Below, in pieces: positions 24,480-35,300 of a DNA stretch of 64,000 nucleotides. Source of the DNA: Cloeon dipterum (Eukaryota > Arthropoda > Insecta > Ephemeroptera > Baetidae); assembly GCF_949628265.1 (NCBI RefSeq), contig NC_088788.1:8556001-8620000 (forward strand), read 5' to 3'. Position 1 is the stretch's first letter; each line of letters begins with the position of its first letter. The notes under the pieces were generated by a model that did not search any database, was not told where the DNA came from, and worked only from the letters and a program-made list of their open reading frames with translations. The position numbers were made by a program, and so were the translations under genes.

Positions 24480-26166
24480 CTAATTCTGCTGACTCTGAAT
24501 AACCAGATCAATAGCTGCCTGAACGTCTCCGTTTGTGATCTCCAGCATTTGTCTGTTGAGATTGTCATCCATCAGGCCAACCTCTCGCATCTGCTGCAAC
24601 TGTTGCGTCCACTGCTCCACTGAAGGACCCTGAAATAATTTCATTTTATTGCTGCATTACACTTATGCTTTAAATAAAGATATTATTCTTTGCCAAAGAT
24701 AACACTTTAGTTTGAGAGGAAGATAAAATCCCCAGGGTTGTGATTCAGCTGACTGAGGGAAAAAATAAACTAGAAAAGTACAGTCTACCCTAATTAAACT
24801 TGTAAAATTTATTAATTAACGGATAAAAATTCGGTTAAAATTGAATTATCGAGGAAAAATTTAAATCTAAGCTTGGAATTAAAAGAAATCAATCAAATGA
24901 TATAAACTAAAAAAGTAAAACGTTGAAATTTGGCCGATTGTTTGCCCCCACCTACTTCTATACCCCTCATGCGTTTGAGTTAGCTGATAAGAGTCAAGTT
25001 AGCTCATGTGGTAGACCTCCCAGACCTAACTTCACTCCGATAAGCTGACGGCGACGAGCGATGCAAAGGGCGGCAGAATGTCCGTGGCACAAACGAAATG
25101 ACGGTGAGCGTTTATAAGCGCAAAAAACGTCACCAACGCTTAAATGCTTTTTTTATCCTACTACCAAACCGTAACTTACCGGCGTGACAGCAGGGACAGC
25201 ACTGGGGGCAGCTGGGCTACTGGCCAGGGAGGGAACGGATTGGAAGGCCTGCGCCAGGGCCGAGTTAAGCATCTCGGGTGTAAACAGCCTCTGTGGTGGC
25301 GTCTGTCGGGCTCTGCTCACGCCTGTTTTAATAAAAAATCGAAACAAATTCAAATCTTTAAAAGCTTGAGAATGACCTGAGATGGCTGAGGCGAGGGCGG
25401 CGGCCAGCTGGTTGCCCGTGATGGGCCGCTGTGGGGCCTGCGGCTGCTGCCTGGGCGAGTCGTCTGTCTCCATATCGTCTGAGTTGCTGGCCTCATTCTT
25501 GCTGAACTCGGTGAGGTGCGCGGCCAGATACTCGGCGGCCTCGACCAGCCGCGGGTGGCTGTGTCGCGCCTTCTTCAACACTTCCGTGTCCGCTAGGTGG
25601 GCGACCAGGTCGGGTTCTCGCAGGATCGACAAAGCGACAGGGTCGTCGTTCAAAGATGGGATCGCGGCTGTCAACCTCTCCACCAGCGACGTGTCTGACT
25701 TTCCAAGCCTCTGAAAATTTTAATTTCGATAATTCTGCAAGTAAATTCAAATATATAAATAAACTCACCACAATAGTTTGTTTAAGGGACTTCAACGAGA
25801 GAGCAATCCTGCTCGCATCCTCGTCACTCACGTGTGTTTTGTTGGCTGCGGTCTCCATCGGCTGCTTCTTGGCGAAGACGTGGATCAGATCGCCCGACCG
25901 AAATCCGTACGAGGACACTGCCTTTCCGTCCCGCATGATCAGCCCGCGGAAGATGAGGTCTGCAAAAATTTGTCTCCAGTCAGAAAAAATGGAAAAGCTG
26001 AGAACTTGCACGTACTTATTGTGTCGGCATCCATCGCTGTTTCTCTTGCCACAGCCGAGCGCAGATCTTGCACCGCGCCTGCCGAGCCGAAAAGCACCTC
26101 TCGCAGAACGCAGCTGCTGTCAAGCGGAACTCGAATCGACAAAACTGCCTTATTTTGAAAATCCAT
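24480..26166 (-). CDS. Ubl7: ubiquitin-like protein 7 (UBL plus UBA)
   Basis: Five coding exons on the minus strand join in phase: 26016-26166, 25769-25959, 25377-25710, 25180-25322 and 24480-24629, giving 322 aa. The N-terminal third is a ubiquitin-like domain (LIFRGLIMRDGKAVSSYGF, SGDLIHVF). The middle has the family block SLNDDPVALSILREPDL and a segment QRPITGNQLAAALASAIS that matches the UBL7-specific RPIT motif. The C-terminus is a UBA domain (QQLQQMREVGLMDDNL, GDVQAAIDLVI). Such shuttle-like proteins bind ubiquitin chains through UBA and partners through UBL. The order and spacing fit UBL7 rather than ubiquilin (no STI1 repeats). It is divergent from the SUPT7L gene, with a foldback element in the shared upstream gap. 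Confidence 0.88.
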
Positions 26167-26552
26167 CTTGTTCTGATATTAAATTAATTAACTGCGTTCT
26201 GAACGCTGATGTGACGCAGCGTTTAATTTACTTCAAGTATATGTGTGGATGTGTATTAGAATGAGATGCAGAAGCAGAATCAGAGCAGAATACAGAAGAG
26301 AAGACCACAGAACGCAGACAAAAAGGGGGCGTGACTGAGTAAATTTGTTTATATTGATATACACTACCAACTTGAGATTTAAAATTTCCATTTTTGGACA
26401 TTTTTGCTTGACTTTTGTTCATTTTTTTGTGAGAAGATGTATTTTTTAAGCCAATTCCATTTTATTTGTAAATTCATTACCTGATAGAGCACTGAAAATA
26501 TGGAACAATAATATTTTTTAAATTTAAATGTATGACTACCAACGTGACCCAA

Positions 26553-26706
26553 GGACGGTATAACGAGGACTGGTGGACCGCCATTTTTGCAGAGGGAATA
26601 AATTTTCTCTCTCGTCTATACGGCGCGCGCTGTTAGACGAGAGGGGAAGAGTACCCCTCTGTAAATGTAAAAATGGCGGTGTCCGCCAGTCCTCGTTATA
26701 CCGTCC
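26553..26706. repeat. 154-bp foldback (palindromic) element between UBL7 and SUPT7L
   Basis: The left end reads GGACGGTATAACGAGGACTG and the right end is its reverse complement. Pairing continues inward through CCGCCATTTTT, AGAGGG and CTCTCGTCTA, so almost the whole element can form one hairpin with arms of about 70 nt and a short GC-rich loop. It is non-coding. It may be a foldback-type MITE; no target duplication was identified with confidence. Confidence 0.8.
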
Positions 26707-26871
26707 GTTGTGTTTCTGTTTGTGTGTGCTGCAGTGTCTGTTGTCTGTGTTGCTATACTAAACCGTACTAAACGTCCGGATTTTAAATTATTCGGTTTTC
26801 ATTTTTTCTCAAAATGCGACATTAGTGGTGAAAACCGACTCGTCTAAAAAGAAGATTCTCCGCATTTTATC

Positions 26872-27973
26872 ATGGCGGAGAATAGAAAACTGTCGTCGTT
26901 GTGGGGCGCAATACCGAAGCCTTCCGGAGGATCAGAATCTGCGACAGAGAATCAGTCGCAGCAGCCGCCGCTGATGCTGTTCAAGCGCGAAAATCTGGTG
27001 TTCGACGCGCTGACAAATTTTATTCCGATGCCCGGGCCTCCGCCCAAACAGTACATAAGCTTGCATGACTGTGTTCAACGCCAAAATTGATTTTAATAAA
27101 ATTTAATCTTGCAGGGAGAACGACGACTGGGCCAAGCTGGACGACAACGTTCTGCAATCACTCCAGTGCTTGCAGCTGGTGCGGCAAACGGGCCAGGAGG
27201 CCGAGCTGTCCGAGGCCCTAGTCCAGCTGCAGCGCGAAGATGAAAAAATTATTCCGTGCAAGCGCAGGCGGCGTAGTCCCAGTGACGGGGCTAAATCGAT
27301 AATGTTAGTTTTCTAAAATTGATTGTAGTCTAATTTTATTAATTTCTGGCCAAATCCAGCGTAAACGTTGAAGGCATTGACGCCCAAGTGTGTCGGGATG
27401 TGACCAAGCGTGCTGTGACCGCCCTATTGGCGCACACTGGATGTCATTGTGAGTTTTGGGTTTGATTCATATTTTTTTTGTTATTAAATTTCGTGTCTGC
27501 AGCCGCCAAGAATTCCGTTTTAGAGACGCTGACGGACGTGACGAAAAATTTTATTTACAAAATTGGCTTGCAACTGAGTCACAGAAGGGCAAACCAATCG
27601 GTAATTTTTATAATAATTTTCTCGAAGTGAGTTTTGATTTTAAATAACAGCCAGAGTCAGCTTTGATGGAAAGTGGAATCGGCACTCTGGACGAAATAGC
27701 CAGTTATTACGAGGAGCGAGTACTCGCCCACAGGGCAAACATGGAGGCCGCCGTGCAGAAACTACGCGAGAGTCCACTTTCGGAACCCATGCCGTGAGTT
27801 TTTTTAATTTGTATTTTTTTAATCCCGTTTAACAATCTTTCAAACTGTCCAGTCCAAGCCAAGAGGAAGAGACTGCAGTGGAGATCCACTTCCCGGCAGG
27901 CAGCGAAGAGATGGAGACATCGCTGAGTACAGGCCTGCAAATGCTCATCACCATGGAGAGTGGCATTGAGTGA
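26872..27973 (+). CDS. Supt7l: SUPT7L-like SAGA/STAGA subunit (histone-fold)
   Basis: Six coding exons join in phase: 26872-27050, 27115-27303, 27360-27448, 27503-27600, 27651-27793 and 27853-27973, giving 272 aa. A histone-fold (BTP-type) region spans about residues 130-200 and includes VTALLAHTGCHSA and SVLETLTDVTKNF, the second shared almost exactly with vertebrate SUPT7L. It continues with ESGIGTLDEIASYYEERV, like the GIGSV block of SUPT7L. By family it is a core scaffold subunit of SAGA that pairs with a TAF-type histone fold, in the nucleus. A basic cluster KRRRR may be a nuclear signal. The exon 1 donor (CA|GTACAT) is the weakest junction; an alternative donor 20 nt downstream does not keep frame. 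Confidence 0.85.
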
Positions 27974-28072
27974 TTGTACCTCCTGTTCTAGCCAGAATTT
28001 TTTTAAACTTTCGTTGAACACAATACCAGTTTTTAATATTTAGCAGCTTTGCTGCACAGACTTTTATTGGAT

Positions 28073-28165
28073 TATACTGGGTAGACAATCATTATTCATT
28101 AATTTCAAATTTACAATTATTACTTCTTGTATATCAATCAGTGTACACACCAAAAGTATAATAAA
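28073..28165. other. overlapping convergent poly(A) signals of PCNP and SUPT7L
   Basis: AATAAA on the minus strand at 28078-28073 would serve PCNP, and AATAAA on the plus strand at 28160-28165 would serve SUPT7L. Each lies past the other, so the two 3' UTRs would overlap antisense by roughly 100 nt if these signals are used. Confidence 0.45.
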
Positions 28166-28232
28166 AAGTAGTCACAGTGAATTAAATGACTTGCACACGA
28201 TTATTTGTACAGCAGAGAGAGAGAGAGGCGTT

Positions 28233-28999
28233 TCAAGAGTTGCCGCCAGGAGACTCTTGTTGCAGCTTTTTTACTGACATTTCATACAGCTTACTAGGGT
28301 CGCAGAAACCTTGCTTTGTTTTACCAAATGAATTCGGGCCGGACGACGTCGGCGTGTCCCTGCAAACCACATCAATTTATTAATAATGAAGAATTAAAAT
28401 AAAAAAGCCCAACCTGCCGATGTTCTTCATGCGCATCCGGGCCTCTGGCGGCATTTCCTCAGGCTCGGAATCACTGTCCTCGTTAAATACTGACGCCACT
28501 AGGCTGGCCTTGGGCTTCGGGGTCGCAGGGGCGGCCTTGCTCGCCTGAAATAAAACGAATTTCAACTCAAATGAAATTGAAATTTATTATAACAGCTCAC
28601 TTGAGGTCCGGCCTGCTGCAGCTTCATCTGGATGCCGGCTTGCGACTTAGTCTTATTGCCGACCATAATGCTGGGCCTGGCCCTGGGCCCCTCGCCCTCC
28701 GCAGCCCCCTTTCGCTCCTCGCTCAGGGGGGAGCGCGACCTGCTGCGGCTCCGCGGCGCCGTCGATCCTGCTGGGTTAACACTGGAGGATTCAGACAACC
28801 GTCTTTCAACGTCAGCCACACGAAACCATCAATCGGCCTCAATTTCAAATTAATTACTAATTAATGACATGTTTGCCGCATTGACGTTACAAATATAGAT
28901 ACATACACTGAAGACGCTGCTGGAGACCCAGCAGGAGCAGAATGCAAAAAACGAACCTGAGAACTTTGACCTGTGCCTGTTGTAGTCTCGACCGGACAT
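28233..28999 (-). CDS. Pcnp: PEST-containing nuclear protein (PCNP)
   Basis: Four coding exons on the minus strand join in phase: 28957-28999, 28601-28767, 28414-28544 and 28233-28359, giving 155 aa. The first exon encodes [14 protein letters not shown]. It was chosen because the longer open frame in the next exon has no ATG before an in-frame stop, and because this exon's phase-1 donor joins exactly. The hallmark is [20 protein letters not shown] followed by [16 protein letters not shown], which is nearly identical to vertebrate PCNP. The N-terminal half is basic and Ser/Arg-rich (RSRSRSRSP). PCNP is a small disordered nuclear protein linked to cell-cycle control and ubiquitination by NIRF/UHRF2 (family knowledge). 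The exon 2 acceptor is a CAGCAG tandem site, so forms differing by one Ala are possible. Confidence 0.9.
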
Positions 29000-29477
29000 C
29001 GCTCTGTCTGAACTGTCTGAAGATTCTTACTGAAAAGTCCGAAATTCGCAGAGCATCGCTTTAATTCATTCAAGTGGGGTTCAAAACAATAAAAATTTCC
29101 GTGGTCTCCAAAGCACCGGCTGAAGGCTAAAATCTAGAAACAGTGTTTGCCATCTTGAAGAATTTTTTAAAAATTAAATCGATTTTATCAGTTAAATCGA
29201 CCTACAAATTATTTCTCAGCATTAATATAATTTCTTCATGTTAGATTAATCTCGTTTCAGCAAAATTTTCACCGAAAAGGCCAATAAAAATTTTAATTCT
29301 TTCGTCAAACCTCCTCTGTTAGGTTTGTCAGAATGAGAATCCAGCTGGAAATTGTAAACACACGGGGTTACATCAGAAACAATCAGAAACATGCCGTTTT
29401 TTATTAGACAGCCTCTATATTCCCAAATTTTAATTAAATCTTATTGAAATTGTATTAACACGAATTTAATTTGAATT

Positions 29478-32234
29478 ATGAGCATTTCTATGAGAGTATT
29501 GCGGTGCATGCCGTCGTTTGTTTTGCGGCGGAATGCGTGCCGGCGGAGTCTGAGCTCATCCACGAGCCTCTGGCACAAGGTGGACATCAAGAATGGGCCG
29601 GGACTACAGCACTTCATCGCCAACAGCGTGTCCCCGTCGACCCAACAGGAGATCGACACTTCAGTGGTGGACATTCCCTACATCGACAATGTAAGCGGCG
29701 ACGGACAAAAAGGTATTTTTATTCGAATTTCAATGAAAATGTTTGATACATAATTTTTAATCGCAGTGTACTTCGATGTGTACGGGTGCCAGATGAACGT
29801 GAACGACACAGAGGTGGTGTGGTCGATCCTGCAGGCCAAGGGCTACGAGAAGACGGACGAGTTGCTGCTGGCCGACGTCATCCTAGTGGTGACGTGCGCC
29901 ATCAGGGAGGGCGCCGAGACTAAGGTGTGGAACCAGCTGCGAAACTACCGCGGCCTCAAGAAGAAGCGGAACAGGGACAGACCGCCCTTGCGCATTGGTG
30001 TCCTTGGTTAGTTAAGCAACAAATATTTTGATTGACCTGGTGAGATTTGATTGGAAATTAGGCTGCATGGCCGAGCGGCTGAAGGAGCAGCTGATTGAAA
30101 AGGAGCGCTCCGTGGACATCGTAGCCGGACCTGACAGCTACCGCGACCTGCCGCGCCTGCTGGCCCTCAGCAGGGATAGACACACCGCTGTCAACGTCAT
30201 GTTGTCGCACGATGAGACCTACGCTGACGTCATGCCCGTTCGGCTCGACCAGAACTCGAAAACTGCCTATGTGTGAGTGAAAACTGGGGAAGAAAAAATT
30301 GTATATAAATTATTTGATTGCCAAAAAACGTGTTCATGAAAATTGCCTTGAACTTTTATAGTTATTTCTGTAGTTTTTCTTGTATTTTACACCGCGGTTG
30401 TTTTATAAATATATTTTGTTAATTTTCAGCTCAATAATGCGTGGCTGTGACAATATGTGTACTTATTGCATCGTTCCATTCACGCGGGGAAGGGAACGGT
30501 CGAGGCCCATCTCGTCCATCGTCGACGAGATCCGCTATTTGTCCCAGCAGGGCATCAAAGAGGTCACGCTTCTAGGTAGATGCAAATTCTCCAAGAAATC
30601 AAGATTTTTTTCAATTAAAAATGTTTCAATAAATTTCAGGCCAGAACGTGAACAGCTATCGCGATTTATCTGAGCAGCAGCACTTTGTGGCGGCTGACAC
30701 GAACATGGCCAAAGGCTTCAAGACTGTGTACAAACCAAAGAAGGGTGGCCGAAGGTTCGCAGACCTGCTCGACAGGGTCGCCTCCATTGACCCCGAAATG
30801 CGGATTCGCTTCACCTCGCCACACCCCAAAGACTTTCCAGATGAGGTATTTTTGATATCTAATATTTGTAATTTTAATTTTAAAAAATCTGAAATAGTAT
30901 TAAAATTAAAGAATTCATACTGCAGCATTTTTTCTTTTCAAAAGCCTATTTCGACTTCTAAAACCGCTGCTTTGAGAGGATTTTTGTTAAAATTTTGCTT
31001 CAGGTGTTGGAGGTGATCAGGGAGCGGACGAACGTGTGCAAGCACCTGCACCTGCCGGCGCAGAGCGGCTGCAGCAGCGTCCTTGAGCGGATGCGGCGTG
31101 GCTACACGCGCGAAGCGTACATCGATCTGGTCCAGCACATCAGGGAAATGGTTCCAAAGGTCAGCATTAAGATCTCTACCCTTAGTTCTTATTATTTTTT
31201 CCAAACTTGCTGATGGAAAACGCAAAAACAGTGCTAAGAAAAAAAATAAAAAAATAAAATTTCCTTGTGTTTGTTTAATGTGGGAAATCGGCAAGAGAAA
31301 TGGTTTCCTCAGGTTTATTTTCATCAAATTGAACTCAAACAAGGCCTGTAGCGGACTGCAGAAACGTAGCTTGAGGAAGGAACAAAAAATAAATGGATGC
31401 AAAATTTTAAAAGTGAAAAATTTCTTTAGAGCTTAAACTGTTTGAGGATATTTTGACGTAATTTCATTCAAGCTTTCCTTTTCTGTGGTAAAATCGCCGC
31501 GTTCCAGCCTCAGCGACCCAAAAATGACGATTTTTTGTATTATCATTTCTATTTTGCAGGTGTCGTTTTGTTCCGACTTTATCTGCGGCTTCTGTGGAGA
31601 GAGCGAGGAAGATTTCGAGGAGACAATTACGCTGATGCGCAACGTAGTGTACAACTGGATGTTCATCTTTATGTACAGCCTGCGCGAGAAGACGACCGCC
31701 CACCGGCGCCTGCAGGACGACGTACCAGAAGAGGAAAAGAGGCGTCGCATTGAGATCATGCACCAGACTATGCGCATGATCACGGAGCAGACCAACAAGG
31801 CGCAACTCGGAACTAGACAGCTCATCCTTGTCGAAGGGGTTGGTTATTCATTATAATAATATTATTTTAAAATTAATTTCGGGATTTTGGCAGGCGAGCA
31901 AGAGGTCGCGCCAGGTGCTGGCGGGCAGGAACGAGGCCAACATTAAAGTCAACTTTCCTGCCGGCTTGCTGCCGATGTCGCCAGACTCTCAGGAGAGAAG
32001 ACCTGTCGAGCCAGGGGACTATGTTGTTATTGAGGTCAATTTTCTGTCTCTTCTCTTTTGGTTTTTATTTTAATTGAATGCATTTTTTTCTTTTTACAGG
32101 TGACGAATGCGAATTCGCAGTGCCTGCAAGGAGTAGGTGTGCACCACAGCAGCGTGCGGGAGTACGGCAGCTCGCCTGTGGGCCCCAGCTCCGAGGAATT
32201 AGAACGATTGCGTGAAGTATTGGCAGTGTCATGA
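29478..32234 (+). CDS. Cdk5rap1: CDK5RAP1, mitochondrial tRNA methylthiotransferase
   Basis: Nine coding exons join in phase: 29478-29712, 29767-30006, 30062-30272, 30430-30575, 30640-30845, 31004-31159, 31560-31838, 31894-32034 and 32100-32234, giving 582 aa. The N-terminus ([18 protein letters not shown]) is basic and looks like a mitochondrial presequence. The MTTase domain has the three auxiliary-cluster cysteines 86 (YGCQMN), 122 (TCAIRE) and 160 (GCMAERL). The radical SAM domain has CDNMCTYC at 235-242, then [25 protein letters not shown] and LPAQSG. The C-terminal TRAM domain is recognisable ([17 protein letters not shown]). The enzyme converts i6A37 to ms2i6A37 in mitochondrial tRNAs. 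The 582 aa compare well with about 600 in vertebrates, and all cysteines needed are intact. Confidence 0.95.
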
Positions 32235-32266
32235 ACGGAAATAAGATCTCGTCTATATTCGCATTA

Positions 32267-32272
32267 AATAAA
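32267..32272 (+). other. poly(A) signal of CDK5RAP1
   Basis: AATAAA lies 33 nt after the stop codon. It is 126 nt before the end of the converging diego coding region. Confidence 0.55.
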
Positions 32273-32397
32273 AATTGTTTATATAAATTTAATCTCTGGT
32301 TAAATAATTACAAAATTCACACGCGCACAAATTGTACAGAAATTGTTCGATTGTTCGTTCGTTTGTTGAGTATTTTTGGTCACAAGTCGTGGAATAT

Positions 32398-35300
32398 TCA
32401 GACGAGACTGGCCGCTGAGCGCCGCACTACCGGTTTCTGCAGCTGCGCCTCCTGTCGACCAATCAGCGCCGCCACCCTCGACGTGTAAAAGCCGCCCAGC
32501 TGACTCGCACCACCACCGTTGACCACTTGGCCTGAAAATTAAATAAAAAATTAAAACTGGATAATGGTCATGATTTAATTAATTGGGAAGTTTTTCTGAT
32601 GTGGCCCAATTAACAAATTATTTAAATTTAAAGCGTAGTGAATGGCAGGAAAATTATTGAACTCAATATTCCCGCACAGACCTATAGCCGTTTAAAGAAA
32701 TTTCACAAAAACCGCATTCAAATAAAATTCTCAAGCCTAATGTTCATGATAATCAAAACGTCAGTTCTGTACCTGTACCGTCCACGATGTCCGGCGAGGG
32801 TCCTTTGGACAGTTTGCTGCTGTATCCAGACTCGTTTGGCGTCTCGCCGGTTGTATCGGTGGCCGGGGAGGCGCCGTTGCTGTGGTAAACGCCGGTGCGG
32901 CAGCGCATTCCGAGCGACGCGAGCCGCGCGTCCAGCATCTCGGCGCGTTCGTCCCAGTCGCGCCACTCGTGCGGCTCCTTGAACGCCACGTTCTCGTAGT
33001 CGTGGCCTTTCTTGCCTTCGGGCCCCATGCCCAGTCCTGCCGCCGTCTCCACCAATTCCTCGCTTGACTCGGAGCTCGCCCCGTCATCGTCTGCTTCTTC
33101 CTCCGCCACCGGCCGGAACTCCTAAAAAAAGCAAAACAGTTAAACTGCTGGTAAAAAATATGTCAAACCCACATTGAGCCCCCGTTCATTGAGTGGAGGT
33201 CTAGGATGAAACAAAACGCGGTAAAATGTAATTGGTTAAAGGGGAAATTTTACATCTCAAAGACATAAAGATGCTTCTTGGTTGCTTCCCATTCCCAACC
33301 ATGCCTCCAACCCAAGGAGGGGGCGCAGTGTGTTGAAGTTCAAATTTATAAATTTTTTAGACCTACCGACTGGGGCGGCCACCTGAGGTCCTGGTGTGAA
33401 CCATTAAGGTTGAGCTGGGGCCTCTGTTGCTGGTGATCGAGCAGGTCTTCGAGGCTCCTCGTGCGCGACATGTTGCGCTCAAGTCGCGGCCGGTTGGACG
33501 GGATGCGCTCGGAGGCTCTGGTGGCGCCACCGCGCACCAGCTCGCCGTGCAGCCAATGCTTGAGGTGGACGTGGCGTTCGTGGCACTCGAGCCGCTCGGC
33601 CGCCACGCACCTCGACAGTTCCTCCATCTTTCCATGCGTCTTCCGCTCCAGGCTGCTCACCTTCGCGTCCAGACGCGCATGCGCAGCGTCGATGTGCTCC
33701 TTCAGCTCCTGAAATTCGTTAATTTTAGTAAATTTCCTGGGGAATATGTTATTGATGGGGGTTGTGTCTCACCTGCTTATCTTTGTCCAGCCGCGCCTCC
33801 ATGTTTTTGAAGAAGGGTGCGCAGTAACACGTGTACCCCACACCGATCGGACCCTGAAATAATAATAATTTTTGTCAGTTTTACAATAAAATATATTTTA
33901 AGGTTTTTTAAATGTTTTCCCACCTTGCAAATATTGCCGGCCAGGTCGAGGAAGTACTGCTCGCCCCTTTTGAGCGGCTCCTCAGGCAGGGAGTCGAGGT
34001 TGGGCTGCGGAAAAGACGTCGAGTCAGGGTAGTAGTGGCAGCCATAGGGTGACCACTTTTTCGGGCTCTTCAGCTTGTCGAAGGTCACCTTGCTGCTCTT
34101 CGCCTGAATCAAATTAATTTATTTTAGTGTTTGTAACACATAAACACATGCCTGAAAATTTCAGGACGGTGAAACTTTTTTGAGAAGGAAAGAGTTTTTG
34201 TAGAGTGAGCAAATTCAAAATTGCACAATCGATCGGTTCATTTTTACCCTCGGAACATGTTGGGAGTCACTCCTGAGGTCAGAAAATACCTCAGATCAGG
34301 TAAGAAAACGAGCCCCAAGGGCATCCAACGAGTCAACTAGCATATCTCTCAATGAAAGTCTATTTTTTAATATTTTTATTTTAAAATTGACCTCTCTACC
34401 TTCTTTCTTTCCTTGTGTCTGGAGCTGGAGTCCTTGCTGCTGTTGCCGCTGCCGGCCTTTTCGCGCTTTTTGCCAGTCTCACTCCTGCGCTCAGGCTTTT
34501 TGCGGCTGCTGCTTCTGATTTTATCTGCCGGCGCCGAGCTCGATCCCAGCACCGCCGCAGGACTGTTCAGAATCTGCAGGATCTCGTTCAGGTCCTTGCG
34601 CGTCGCAATGTCCCGCGCCGTTTCTCCTTGCTAAACAACAAAGGTCCATGAAATTAAATTAAATATACAAGCGTTCCTTTCATGGGCATGCCAAGTCGTA
34701 AAATTAAAGTCAACTACACTCATTTTTGTTTGTACGGCAATATAAATCATGTATGTGTACCTTATTTTTGAGACTCTTGTCGCAGCCGGCCTCGAGCAGG
34801 ATCCTGGTCAGCTTCCTGCGCCCCATGGCGGCCGCGATGTGCAGCGCCGTGTCGCCATTCTGCAATAAGACCGATTCGCTCTCGTGAGACGCTGGACCGA
34901 ACAATCGAAAAATAAAACGCACCTTGTTCTGGTCGGACACTCGGCTCTTTGCGCTGATCAGGATGCGCGTCACCCCGGCATGCCCGTAACGAGCACTCGT
35001 GTGCAGTGGACTGTCTCCATACTGAAAACAATTAAATTTCTCGTTTAACAATCACATCTTCCTAGTGTTAGTGGATTTGTACTGAAATTTTTTAAAAGAT
35101 CATTCCTATATATATTAATTATAATACTTTTTAATTATTGAAAAAAGCTAAAAACAATTTCAGGTTGCCGCTTAAGTTTCTGAGAAAATTTGTTTTCACG
35201 CTAGTCAAGAGGTGAGCACTATAACTCCTGGTTATTCGCACACTTTTGGATAGAACAAGACGAAAGCAATCGATTTCAAGAGAAATAATCATTTACAAAA

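Noticed and set aside
28571-28864. Extended PCNP first exon starting at 28819
   Set aside because: The supposed start is GTG, an in-frame stop lies just upstream, and an ATG exon at 28957-28999 joins in the right phase.
33186-33213. Possible extra 28-nt diego exon between exons 10 and 11
   Set aside because: It has AG and GT borders, but its length would break the frame between two phase-0 exons.
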